A stretch of 64,000 nucleotides of DNA. Source: Micrasema longulum. Lineage: Eukaryota > Arthropoda > Insecta > Trichoptera > Brachycentridae. The stretch's first letter is position 1. Each line of letters begins with the position of its first letter. A model generated the notes under the pieces. That model ran no database searches. It had not been told where the DNA came from and saw only the letters and a list, made by a program, of their open reading frames with translations. Location: NCBI GenBank assembly GCA_022494885.1, contig JAGVSM010000220.1, positions 1 to 64,000 on the forward strand, given 5' to 3'. Below are positions 32,688-44,600 of this stretch, in pieces. Position numbers and translations under genes: made by a program.

Positions 32688-33063
32688 TAGAAATCAAACA
32701 CTGATTTGAGTCTACTGAACAATTTATTTTATTTTTACATATTTAAAAAATATAAAACAAAAATTTCGTGACAACTGTTTCGCCTCGTTGGGGCATTCTC
32801 AAAAGAATGTGAAGATTAGGTGGATTGAATGTCCTTATATAGTTATATAATTCAAGGTACTTAAGTAGAAAATAAAAATAATCTTATGAACTATAGCATG
32901 TACATTAATCATAATTGAGGGAAAAACCAATGGTTAAGGGCGAGGCTAAGTGTTTAATAGGTAATGGTTTTGTTTTTTGAAATTTTTGTTTTTATATTTT
33001 TAATATTTGTAAAAATAAAATAAAATGTTCAGTAGACTCAAATCGGTCTTCGATTTCTTATAT
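32688..33063. mobile_element. Inverted-repeat element, possibly Penelope-like
   Basis: The outer arms 'tttgagtctactgaacaatt' (about 32705) and its inverted partner ending near 33045 extend about 85 bp each. Next to the left arm, the minus strand reads 'aatgccccaacgaggcgaaa' followed by 'cagttgtcacg'. This stem-loop motif resembles the terminal hammerhead-type regions of Penelope-like elements. The core is degenerate, so the class is tentative. Confidence 0.4.
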
Positions 33064-33204
33064 TATAGGTTTGATAATTTACACTGCTAGTTTTATTTCT
33101 ATGCATATTTTATTGGTATTTTATTTATTGTTTTAAATAGTTTTATATTAATTAATGAATTTGTTAAAATACTTCAATTTTAATTATTCATATACAACAA
33201 CAAC
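33064..33204. other. Unassigned AT-rich gap
   Basis: No features were recognised. Confidence 0.4.
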
Positions 33205-34020
33205 AAATCATCAGGTAGGCAGAGAGGATAGAGCGCCATATCACTCTATCTTTGCATACATACCTCGCTTCCTCTACATTCATACGTCTTCTCATGCACG
33301 CACGCCGATTATTCCTACTTTTGAAATGTCCATCTTCAAGTATTTGATGGACTTGATCGTGCCATGTCTTCCTTGGTTTATGCATCCATCAACATTCGCA
33401 TCGTAGATTCTTTTAGCCGTTCTTTCGCTGTCCATTCGCTCTACATATCCAAACCAACGCAGAACCCCTTTCTTGATTTTGTCGATAATGCATATCTCAG
33501 CCTTACACAGTTCGTTCACTGATCTCGACATTTTTGCACCTATCATACATCGTTTTACCACACATTCGCCTGGGGGATTGCATTTCGACAGCATTTAACC
33601 TACTTCATCATCATTTTTCCAATTCCATACTTTGCTCCCATACATTAGAGTTGGCACTAGAACTTCATGTGAACTGCTAGTTTAGTCTCCTGCGATAATC
33701 ATTTGTTTGCCAAAGTAGATTTCAGTGCACCGTTCACCCTGTTCCCGGCACTCACCCTCCTTTCAATATCTTTCTCGCTCTTTCCATCCCTAGTAAACAT
33801 ACTTCCTAGATACACAAATTCTTCTACCTGATTCAGAATATCTTAGTTCACACTGATTTAACATTTATTTATATTTTCATCCCTTTCAAAAACCATCACT
33901 TTCGATTTATCAACATTCATAAGCAAATCGCCTTTCTTGCATACATCGTAGAATTTTGTTACCAATAATTGCAGGTCTTCTTTCCTACTAGCAAGAAGCA
34001 CGGCATCATCCACATACAGA
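33205..34020 (-). mobile_element. RTE-like LINE, best-preserved copy in the window
   Basis: The minus strand encodes LLYVDDAVLLASRKEDLQLL with FYDVCKKGDL and LMNVDKSKVMVF (palm region with YVDD). Downstream are GAKMSRSVNELCK, the diagnostic KGVLRWFGYVERMD, RTAKRIYDANVDG and PRKTWHDQVHQ. Frame changes between blocks show it is dead. The 5' part of the element is missing. Confidence 0.7.
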
Positions 34021-34071
34021 AGACTGTTATTAATAATTATTTTAATATGTATTTTATTAGTGTTTACATGT

Positions 34072-34662
34072 AATAGGAAAATATTACATACTACGTATAC
34101 CGATAAAAATATGTTTAATGGATGTAGAATAATTAATTGTATTTTCAAAATCTATATGGATATTATGAAGAAATGTTTTTATACATATATAACTTTAATA
34201 AATATTTTTTTTAAAGATGTCACTAGAAAAACGCGGTATTTTTGGCATACATAGTTGTGACGTCAAGATTCGTGACGATGTTCTGAAGAAATTGAATAAT
34301 CAGGAACAATATTGAAAATCAACATGAACCGTGACGTATTAGAAGCGTGGCTAATTCAAAATTACCAATTTAAAAATATTATTTATGCTACTAACAAATA
34401 ACAAAAAAGTGTTTTTATACTAGACAATATTTCATAGACCTTTATTACTGTAAAAATGTTTTAAAAAAAAACTTAAATTTCCCAATTGACACTGGTTATT
34501 CCGAATAGTAGATATCATTCGTCTTTACTGTACGTAAATCAGAGTACTTACTTACAGAGTACTAAAAATATTTTTTTATGTTACTAATAAGTATAGAATT
34601 TCGTTTTTTTTACTGGACCTTTATTGATTTTAAAATGTTAAAAAAAGTGATATTTCCCAATT
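34072..34662. mobile_element. MITE family B, second copy
   Basis: The left end 'aataggaaaatattacatac' (34072) and right end GTGATATTTCCCAATT (34647-34662) are inverted and match the ends of 4072-4457. The interior shares 'aataattaattgtattttca' and 'atatggatattatgaagaaa' with the first copy. This copy is about 200 bp longer and lacks the nested SINE. Confidence 0.55.
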
Positions 34663-35164
34663 GATGAAAAATAAAAAGTGCCTTTTTTTATTTTGAATAT
34701 TTCTGTGTATTAAATACTAATTTTTGTTGTTTGTTAACCAAATAAATAAATAAATATATGCACAAGGCAAACCACTACTCTACGAGGCGGACATTTTCCC
34801 GGGTGCGGTGTAAGAGTTTTCTTTGTGGCGACTATAAAGGTATTACACGATGTGACAGATCATTAAGATAAAAGGGGGCGATACTTGATAGCATCAAACA
34901 GGCACACCTCTGTGTAAAGAAGTTCCACTAGTGGAATATAGAAATAGCAGAAAGGAATAGATTGACCCGCGGTGTATTACCTCACACCTTACAAATTTAC
35001 TTTGCATATGGAAGAAATACGTATTTTATCATAATTTATAATACCTATCTACATACTACATACATACTCCCGGAATAATTAAAATGTTTGGTGTTTTATT
35101 TAAATTTATTTTATTTGACTTTATTTGGGGAATTAACAGTTCCACATACATATTAACGTACGTT
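34663..35164. other. Unassigned sequence
   Basis: Holds a short 'accactactctacgaggcgg' patch that may be the scrap of a SINE head. Nothing else was recognised. Confidence 0.35.
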
Positions 35165-35890
35165 ACATTTATCCCTAATTAAACTCAAACAATTATATCA
35201 AATTTTATGTAACTCAATTATACCTTATGGCATAATAGGATGGGGAGGCACTTTTAAATCAATATTCAAATCTCTCGAATCTGCTCAAAAATCTATTATT
35301 TAATTAATTTATTTTAAAAAGCCGTTCAGGTACCTCAGCGTCAAGTAGTTGAGGAATTTAATATATTAGATATAAGGCAATTATATATTTCTGTAATAAT
35401 TATATTAAATATTGATTATTAATAATTTGTTGAAGCAAATTATTCTACCAAATCCCAAAAGGAACACTCCCACACTACCAGAAGTCAAACTAAAGGATAG
35501 GTCATTGGGTCTACCACAAATTCTGAATTTGAGCAAAGAAATTTTAGGTTTCTGGGCCCCAAAATATTCAATATGTTACCCGAACATTACAAAACCATGA
35601 CTTAAATTCTATTTAAAAAAATTGTAATAAAGTGGTTACTGGATTTAGGTAGAAAAAAATCGGAAAACTTACTAAAAAGCATTCTTAAATAATAAATGGT
35701 TTATATATCGTATAACTTTATAATAAATTAACTAGTTGGTACCTAGTCATGTGATTGTTTATTTTTGCTTAAAAATGTCTGCCTTAAAACAGGTTGTACC
35801 TAGTTGGGCAGACTAGACATAATCCAGAGAAATCTATTACCTAAGTATGTATGTAGTAGATAAAGAAATTGTAATTTTTGTTAACAAACC
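35165..35890 (+). mobile_element. LINE family C remnant
   Basis: Encodes SIIPYGIIGWGGTFKSIFKS, then LESAQKSII, interrupted by stops. This aligns with SLIEYGIISWGGA at 15498. A 62-codon frame at 35412-35600 is a relic of the same protein. It ends at a (tta)n run at about 35886. Confidence 0.55.
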
Positions 35891-35934
35891 ATTATTATTA
35901 TTATTATTATTTATAATAATGAGATAAATAAATT

Positions 35935-36340
35935 TCGGAGGTGCAGGTTATTCAGAATAGAGCGATCAGAAGCGTGTTTCACCTACCGTATGATACTCAT
36001 GTATAAGACATTTATTTTGAAACAAAAATCATGCCTTTAGCGTGCTTTCCTATTTCGAGATAACTAGCACTGTCATCAATACAACTCTCGACTCAATGCA
36101 CAGTAACGTAAAGCCCGCTTTCAATAGAGACATCCATCAGTACAGTACTCGATCAAAAAATAATATTTGTATTGGATCTGTAAAGTCTGCGAAGTTTGGT
36201 ACTAGATCTTTACAGTACATTTAGGTTTCAAGGAATTTGATAAATTGCCACAAAAAATTAAAGTACCAATTTCAAAATACAAAAACAGAACGTGCGAATT
36301 AAAGAATAACTTTTTCCAGAAGTACTTCGAATAAATAATG
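35935..36340 (+). mobile_element. LINE C-terminal remnant
   Basis: Encodes QVIQNRAIRSVFHLPYDT, then HQYSTRSKNN, FGTRSLQYI and FDKLPQKIKVP with LKNNFFQKYFE. This is the typical terminal domain of CR1/jockey-like LINEs, with frame breaks. It belongs to a family different from its left neighbour. Confidence 0.55.
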
Positions 36341-37019
36341 TTATTTGATCCAGAGAATGCGCATCTTGAACATGTGATTTTTAATATTTTACCGTTTTTG
36401 CTTGTACGTATATGTAATTTTTAATACGTTCAAAATGATTTTTATGCTTTTTCATACTTTTTTAGCTTGTATTATGTATATGTTATTTCAATACGCTTTT
36501 CATACTTTTTAAACTTGTATTTGGTACATACCTTTTGTTAATTTTAAAAACTTTTTCTTTCTTGTAATTTTTTAACATTTGCATTCCCCTGTTCAGCTTG
36601 TATTTATATGAATATATATGTACATACATGTAACTTAATTTTTTTTATTTTTTATTCTTATTTTTCATTTATAGATTGTTTTGTGTATATATCATTTTGA
36701 ATTCATTTCCATGCCTTGTAATATGTTTATTTTGTAATTTTTTTGATACTTTTTTACACCCTTTTAATTTGTAGTGTACAATTATTTCTATTCTGCTGTT
36801 GTAAATAATGTTATTTTTCAAAATATAAAAACGTTTGTAAATAAATATTGTTATATGCATGTCCCTAAAAGAGTTTTTTACAAAAACTCCTTGGGAAAAT
36901 TATATAAAATGATGTAATTTTTAAAAATATCTTTTCAATTTAAAACAGACAAGAATAATAGAGTAATACTTATTAAAAAATAATGCTGATTTTGCTCTCC
37001 TAAAATACTAACTTCCCTT
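36341..37019. other. T-rich sequence, nothing recognised
   Basis: Probably the 3' UTR of the preceding LINE, then unassigned AT-rich DNA. Confidence 0.35.
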
Positions 37020-37150
37020 TGAAGGTGCATTGGGCACTGCATTGAATAAGTACATGACGTGTATCTTGATCGTGTGTTACAAAAAGGCAAGGATCAGTCT
37101 TACGCACCATGTGCCAATCCAGGGACAGTTAAATATTGTACTGTAAAACC
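37020..37150 (-). repeat. SINE family A body, minus strand
   Basis: The minus strand reads 'ctggattggcacatggtgcg', 'taagactgatccttgcc', 'gatcaagatacacgtcatgt' and 'caatgcagtgccc'. The head is absent. Confidence 0.6.
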
Positions 37151-37789
37151 ACTCTCTATACAAATGTTTTATAAAGTTTATATTTGAAGCACTAACTTTG
37201 TGGTTATTCATTAAAATAAAATAAATAAAACAACTTTGTTTTCAACCACTAATTTATTTAATTGTCCAGGAAATCGGTTCTATTTTAGAACTGTATTTAT
37301 TTATTTATTCATCGACGGTTCAAAGAACCTTTTACAAAAAATTGTAACACAAAAATAATCACCGTGCCTAGTGAACAAATTGCAATGTGATACATAATTT
37401 ATGAAAAATATCTTATTATATTATAAGTATCATTGAAACGAACGATTTAGTTAAAGTAAAATAAAAAAACAATAAAAAAAAATGACTGCATGCATACCAG
37501 TGGAACTACAAGCTCTTTTCGAATATCCACAAACTACAGCTTTTAAAGCTTCGTGTTTTGCCAATGAGTAACTCAGTCCACAATTAGCCCTGGGAGAGAT
37601 TTGAATTTCTTATTAGTAAGTATAAATAGATATCACCTTGGGACGAACCTGCTCGTACCACCATTTCTCAAACAAGCCTATTTTTCTATCAATTCAAGTT
37701 TCGCAACAAAATTATACACAATATTTCATAAACATTATCATAACTCGCACCTAATAGTGTAAATGTATCTGCTCGGTATTGTAGTTGAC
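37151..37789. other. Unassigned sequence
   Basis: No recognisable gene or shared repeat. Confidence 0.4.
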
Positions 37790-37855
37790 AGGTCGAAAGC
37801 CAATGACAGGTCATAAGTTGTTCAAAAGACTAAGTATTTACGCCTAGCTAAATAC
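37790..37855 (-). repeat. FB1 fragment, minus strand
   Basis: The minus strand contains 'cttatgacctgtcattggct', the most conserved FB1 block, followed by loosely matching flanks. Confidence 0.4.
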
Positions 37856-37857
37856 GA

Positions 37858-38200
37858 TTAAAATGGTATATTATGCACTTGTACAGTCATCGCTTTCCTA
37901 TGGAATAATTGGACGGGGGAACTTACAACAATCATATTAAACCATTAAAAACTGTTCAAAAATTTATTTAAAAATAATGCTTCACAAAAATCGCACTTTT
38001 CCCTCTTTCCAATTGTTCCAAGAAGCTAAACTTTTAGATCTAAGACAAATATATTGTTTTCAATGTTTAAAATATATATTTAAGAATTACTATTTATTTT
38101 ATTAACATACTATTTTTACTATTAATATGTATTTCATTGCTATGTAATTATGCTTTATTTTTTTAATACTCTGTTTAATCATTTATGTTTATTGTTTATT
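37858..38200 (+). mobile_element. LINE family C remnant
   Basis: Encodes VYYALVQSSLSYGIIGRG, then FQEAKLLDLRQIYCFQCLKY, the same C-terminal region as at 15498 and 35200. It carries a stop codon, so it is a dead fragment. Confidence 0.55.
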
Positions 38201-38469
38201 GATTTCCATAGACGGGTTTTAATTTATCTCGGTAAGGACAGATTTTTTCATACCAAAAAGATGTCGGACTACTAATCGCCAATTATGCCATACTAATTAT
38301 TTTTCGGGTTTCACCTTCTCACTCCAAATGTAAAATGTTACATAACCGTTAACAAAAAACGGTTTAAAATCAATTTAAAAAACATTTATTTTTAGCTTCA
38401 ACATTTAAATAGCCTTCCAAAGAAAATCGCTTAAATGGAGTTTGATTATCTGAATTAAGACATTGCCAT

Positions 38470-38700
38470 AAATACATTTCCTCGACATCTTCACGTGAAA
38501 GTCAGCGTGACGTTTACGTAACCTGTCAAAACAGCTGGTCCAAGATGGCGGCGGATACAGCCTCCGTCTGGTTGCTATGACAACACTCTCGCCATCCCGA
38601 GGGGGAGAAAAGAGGAGGAAATAGCTAGAGAGAGAGAAAAGGGAACAAGAAGGAAATATTTGCGATCGATTATAGTATCATATCTACCAATATAAGAAAT
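38470..38700. promoter_or_regulatory. Promoter-like island with YY1-type and X-box motifs
   Basis: A GC-rich patch holds 'cgtgacgtttacgtaac', 'caagatggcggcgg' (YY1/pho-like) and, at 38571-38584, GTTGCTATGACAAC, which fits the RFX X-box palindrome. It lies 1.7-2.8 kb upstream of the unc80 exons. It may be an unc80 promoter or belong to an unidentified gene on either strand. A 40-odd-codon minus-strand frame at about 38374-38505 (EEMYLWQCLNSDNQTPFKRF) begins near the island and is unassigned. Confidence 0.4.
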
Positions 38701-40030
38701 TGATTCGCAAAAAAATAAAATAAATAAATAACAATAAGCGTTATAAAAATATAATCAAAACTGAATTAACGGGATATTTTTTATGTATACTTCTTTGAAT
38801 AAATGTAAATATCGCATACCAAATCATTGTTTTTATTGTTATTTTCTTTCTGCTCATAATGGTGCATAAGGCAATGTAACAATAATAAAATATAAAATGG
38901 CACACTCAAATATTTATTTATTGGTACCTTCTGCATATATATTCGATAAATTATTTTTGAAAATGTTACGAATACAGTGACTTTAAAAAATACAATTGAA
39001 ATGTTTTTGTAGTTAAATAGGAATTATTAATTTTATTTTATTACAATTATTAAATCATGAGATAAATCTCCGGTCATGCAGACATTTTTTATCTTTCCTT
39101 TATGAAATATAGAAGATTCCTTATAGACAGTACACCCGTTTAGTTATTCGATTTCAGTAATTATGTATGTACTCGTATGTTCATTATTACATTTTGTACC
39201 TTATACATTGTTTTTAAACAACTCTTTTCTTTTCTTATTCTTTAAATTTATTATATTTTTTATTACTGTATATCTTATTCTTTAAATTATATGATTATCT
39301 ATGTATTTTTATTTTATTTGCAACTTCTAAGTGCCTAACATTTTTTAATTGTTAAATTGCTTATATGTTGATACCGATAATGTACTTAATCAATAGCTTA
39401 CACCTCTGTGGAAAATTTATATTGATTGTTTTCACAATTTTCGTTTACACAAATTCTCATTTTCTGACTACAACATATGTAAAAACTGTTGTTTTTTTCC
39501 CAAATAAAAATAAATAAATTAATAAAATCTAATTATTATATTTAATTGGGTCCAATAAGATATACAAATACATTTTTTACATAAATGTTTGAATAAAAGT
39601 GTATCTAAATACAGTAAATCTCCAATAATGCTTTTGAAATAAAACTTCGAATTGGAATCACATTAAAAACTTAAATGAACATGTCCAGCAAAGTTAATCG
39701 CACAATTAATTTAAAGTTAAATTCATCTCCTTTATTATTTCCTTTTAATTTGGCTATTTGGATATTTGTCAATCTGAATGACTGGAGTTCAGATAAATGA
39801 TGTTCTTCTGCATATGTTCAAACATGAGAATATAAAATACCTTAAACAATAATACGAAATTTAAATATATGTTGTCATTTACGAATATATGTATTTACTG
39901 TAAAGTGTTATGTAATATGTATAAATTTTATAAAATTATCGTAGAAATAAAAGTCAATTATTAAATAACTTTACTTATTCAGCCAACATTATCAATGTTT
40001 CGATGATAAAAGTTAATAATTCAAAGTAAC
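38701..40030. other. AT-rich sequence, nothing firm
   Basis: A scrap of SINE A 3' end may be present at 38855-38890 ('aatggtgcataagg' on the + strand). Nothing else was recognised. Confidence 0.4.
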
Positions 40031-40260
40031 TCCTTCAAATATTTTTGTTGATGTTGCTGCATCTGAGGGGTTGCGCGCGCAGGATGTATTTCCTCCCCCA
40101 CTAGAATTTCCGGGAAACTCATTCAGAACCCTTCAAGCCGGGAGCTAACGTCTGCCAAAGAGCCTTCCTTTAAATAGAATCTTTTATCTCAAATTTCTTT
40201 AGTGCCTTCCCGGTTACCGTGACAGTGGAATCTGAATGATGGGAGAGTGAAATATTGAGG
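40031..40260 (+). promoter_or_regulatory. unc80: Likely 5' UTR exon of unc80
   Basis: A GC-balanced patch ('ggttgcgcgcgcaggatg' onward) runs into an excellent donor, ATTGAGG|GTAAGTTT, at 40261. Joined to the acceptor at 41470, it gives an in-frame TGA (40248-40250) upstream of the ATG at 41491. The exon is therefore non-coding and the start lies in the next exon. Its 5' limit is not visible. Confidence 0.5.
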
Positions 40261-41470
40261 GTAAGTTTCCTCGAAATTATTTAGCTATTTAAATTCAGAT
40301 TAGGGATGATATTTACGGATGCTGTGACTGAAATCTTGACCCAGATTAAGGGTTTTCTACAGATACTTCAAACGTATTTGCGGTTTTCTATTTTGAATAT
40401 TTTAAATACGATTTATTTTGTATTATTTAATGATTTTATACCAAATAAATTAATTCGAAATCAATTTGTTTCAAACATGTATACTCTTATTTGCATTTAA
40501 ACGTGTTTTTTTAAATAAAATAAATACCTTTGCAGTAAATCATCTTTTATTTTTTTAAGGTATTAAATTTAATCTTAACTATACTTTATTATAATAAGTA
40601 ATTAAATTTAAATAATTTGTTAATATCATCAATATTTAATGATTAAGAAACATGTATCCCTTTTTTTAAATAAAAAATAAAAGGTGTTTGCCATGTTCGA
40701 GATTTATAGTTTTATTTTTAAGATAGTCAAAATTATGCATACATTTTTTATGTTTTTTATTGCATTATAGCGTTTTAATATTTACCGACTGGCATTTAAA
40801 GTAAAGATTGATAACGATTAATTGTAATAAATTAATAATATTAATATTTTAGTGTTGAAGAAAAAATATTTATAATATTTTGCATAAAAAAATACGTTTT
40901 CCCATGACAATTAAAAATATTTGACTTAGAAATAAGGATCTTTCAATCAGTTTATTAAGCTGTTTTTGTGTTAATGGCGTTGACTTTATTTTTGAAAAGT
41001 GGGAAGCACCTTATAAAAAACTAAATCAATGCTTGACTTTTACCAAAATCTTTTCCTAATGAACTTAAGTGATAATTTTATAATTTGTTATTAAGATTAC
41101 ACAATTTAGTGTTAAAAAGTTTTTTTTTAAATCTATCATCAAATGGTACAGTGTTTAAATTATCTCCTGATTTTTTAAAAATATTATTTTACAGATATTG
41201 CTAGCTCAACGACAATGTACACATATATTTTCAGGAAATCTATATAAAACACTAGAGCATTTTAATATTTTAGGCTAATCTTCATCTAACTTGGGTCAAC
41301 CCGTTAGAACGGGAATTTAAAAGATTAAGACTTTTTATTAATTAATTTCGATAACGAAAGACAGTTATAAAACATACTAGAACTACATACATTGATCTTA
41401 AAGAACCAACGTTTTAAATTCATTATTGTACTCGGGTATTTGAATTATTCTTAATACTTTTTCTATCTAG

Positions 41471-41625
41471 GCCCCAATGAAAATCTTACAATGAAGCAAG
41501 ATAAACCAATGGATGATTCCTTGAACGACCAAGCATTGCCTATTCCTATCCAGATATTCCTTTGGAGACAGATCTCTCCCTTCATCAGACCCAAATTGGG
41601 AAAACTGCACGAAGCAACGTGCATG
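41471..41625 (+). CDS. unc80: unc80 first coding exon
   Basis: Acceptor tttttctatctag, donor TGCATG|GTAAGA (phase 0). Codes MKQDKPMDDSLNDQALPIP, then IQIFLWRQISPFIRPKLG and KLHEATCM (45 residues). The central block is the conserved start of UNC80 proteins, as I remember the human IQTFLWRQTSAFLRPKLG. The chosen ATG at 41491 has A at -3. Five codons of an upstream frame (ATG 41477) end in a TGA overlapping this ATG. Confidence 0.85.
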
Positions 41626-44600
41626 GTAAGATCATTTTTTAATTTACCCGCAAAACAATGTTTTTATCCGTAGTATAATGGTTAAGACACTTAAATCACG
41701 CATGGAAGATTCCAGGTTCGATTCCCGATGAGAACACAAAAATTTAATGCAATTTTTCTCAGGCCTGGGCTGGTATTCTGAACGGAATTGCTCGCGAAGC
41801 GATCGTTCTTTTTGCGTGTATTTAGTACGTAAATACGCGTTAACAATGCGTTTTCTACGCGTGATTTTGCGTTCAGAATACCACCCCTGGTTTGTAATTA
41901 GGTCTTTTAGCCGTTTTTAGTGTAAAATAAATCAAATAAATGTCTATTCCATGGCCGCCTCGTGGTGAAAAGGTCAGCGCGTTTGCCCATTATGCAAGCG
42001 ATCTTGAGTTCGATTCCCAACATGGTTGACATGAAATATTTATCTTAAAATGTGTTTTTACACTAGAATATTTCATCTAAATCTGTTGCAACAGCGAGGG
42101 AAAACATTTTGAGAAGAAATATTGAAGTCTAGGCATTTACAAGGCTTACGACCTGTCATTGGCTGGTTTAAGTGGCCACTTCACACACTGTTTAATATTT
42201 CATAGTCCCTGGACTTGCACCTGAAGCGTAAGACTGATATATTACCTGCATGTGGTAAAAAAGATCAAGATACGCTGCGATTGGTGTACCAATGCAGTGC
42301 CCTATACACTTTTAGGTGTGAAAAGGGTATGATGATAATGATGAAATCTCTGCAAGTTTAAGATTAGATTTTTTTAACTAAAAAAATAAACAAACAAAAA
42401 TTTGCCTTAAACTTTAAAATGGGGTTGAGCGATAATTCGTTGTCAACCGTTTTAGTAAATGGTAAAGTGCTTAAAAAGTTATTGTACGTCTACAAGTGTA
42501 TTTAGAAGTACAGTCTATAGAACAAGAGACGGAAAATAGAAAGAACCGGATAGAGCTTTTAGCGCCTAAGAGTACCGTAACTGCGAACACATACAATACA
42601 TACATAACAAACAGAATACGTAACTACATTTACTTTCACGAGAAGCTTCCACGGATTTCAGAGTACTGAATTTTTTTTCATAATTGAACATTTTTATTTA
42701 CGCAAAACGTTTTGACAAATTCATATTTTTTAACAGAGATAGTGATTCTTTTTATATAAAAATATAAATCTGATAAGTCTGATAAAAAGCAAGAAAAATA
42801 AAATAAAATTACCATTTATTATTATTATTACAAAAATCGCTCTTATATAAAAAAAAAATATATTAGTGTAATCAACAATGTTTTGAGCATAACCAAATGT
42901 TTGTAGACAGGCTGGATTTCCTCCCAAGGGATTTGTTGAGATCTAAATATATGCCTATACTTCCATATTCCTTTCTCAAAAATGTTTTCCTTCTCTGTAG
43001 CAACAAATTTAGATCTCAGGAATATTTTAGTTGTGAGTATATCATTTTTGCAGTACATGAACTTTTTATTTCAATACTTATTGGGACCTATTCGCTTCGA
43101 CGTGTAGTAGTTACTGCATTGGTCAATCGTGCAAAAAAAACCGACTTCGATTGTATTGATATTTATTTTTATCAACGCCTTTACACTTTATTTTTTAGCT
43201 ATTGTCTTACTCTTTTTGATTTTTCTTTACATCTTAATTTATTATTTTTTTTAAATCTTTTTGGAGTATACGAGAATGTGTAAAAATTATATTTGAAAAT
43301 AATGGATTGAATGCCTGAAAATGCAATTAAAAACGGAATTGAGTTTTCCTGGGTATTTTTTATTGTAAATAAACAACTAAAACAATAAAGTAACAACTTA
43401 TATTTTGAAAAAAAAAAATTACTTGACCAATTATCACTCATTTAAGGACTCCATCAAGAATTGTCAATAAAAAACACAAATTTAACTTTAAACATGTTTA
43501 TGTAAATATTGTGTTTTAGATCTAGAAGTGTGTTGTGTTTAAATGTTTGCTTGGTGTAACAAACTTTTTTCCAGAACTGCTCGCTCGCTGTAAAAAACAG
43601 CCATATTACGTTTTGTCATGTATGCAATTTTCAGACGCGTGACGTCGCGACGCACTTTGATGGACAGGACCGGCGCGGCGGCGGCGGCGGCGTCATAAGA
43701 TCAATTACAAACATATAATACGTATATGTCGATACTTGTTGCAATAAATATCTAAGCCCGTATTATAAATAATAGGAAGTTAACAGAGTTATCTTCAATT
43801 GTCTTAATATCGAGTTTTCAGCATGAAAAATAAAATGTTTCTAACCTTTTTTTTACACAAGTAAAATCGGAATTTTCTGTACGAAAATGCACGTAATTGT
43901 ATGTTTTTTATATTCAAAACTTGTTTAATTTCAATAGATGCTGCTAGTTCAAACCTGGGTCTCTTAATAAATATGATAAAAAAAACTATGCTTATGGTCA
44001 ATGATCGAGCTAATAAAGTAGCTTTGTGTTATAACTTAGAAAAAGTCAACAATTTCATTTTTCAATATAAAATATTTTTTTCTTTATAGACAATTGATGG
44101 TTACCCTGTTAACTTCCTATTGTGATTGGGGACAGTATCGGTTTCTTCTTCATCGTTTTCGATCCTTAGCGACTCATGTCAACATGCTTAATTAAATTTT
44201 CAAATAAAAAAAACAATCTATGACGTGCATTTCGATATTACACCAAAAATACTTCATATCTCTTTTTTTTTACATTTATGTATTCTTTATTCAATAAAAT
44301 ACACATTATTTTACAATATTAAAAAATTATAAAAAAAAGAAACCATTAAATGATAGTTTGTCATCTGGAGCTCAGATATTAATTTTAATTAAGATTCGAT
44401 TAAAAGAGTTCAGACTATTGTGAACATACGAGGGGGGACCCAAACAAGCGGGGATTTCATAACTTCACGTCGTCATAACTTCTTTATTTTTTAAATATTT
44501 TCCACCAAATTTTGGTCATCTTCAAAGTATTCTCCCTTGACCACAAGGCACTTCTGCAAACGACCCTTCCATTGTTCAAAACATTTTTTAAATTCACTTA

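Noticed and set aside
43615..43695. Coding exon with a glycine or alanine run
   Set aside because: Acceptor-like start but no donor, and the (ggc)n run explains the open frames.
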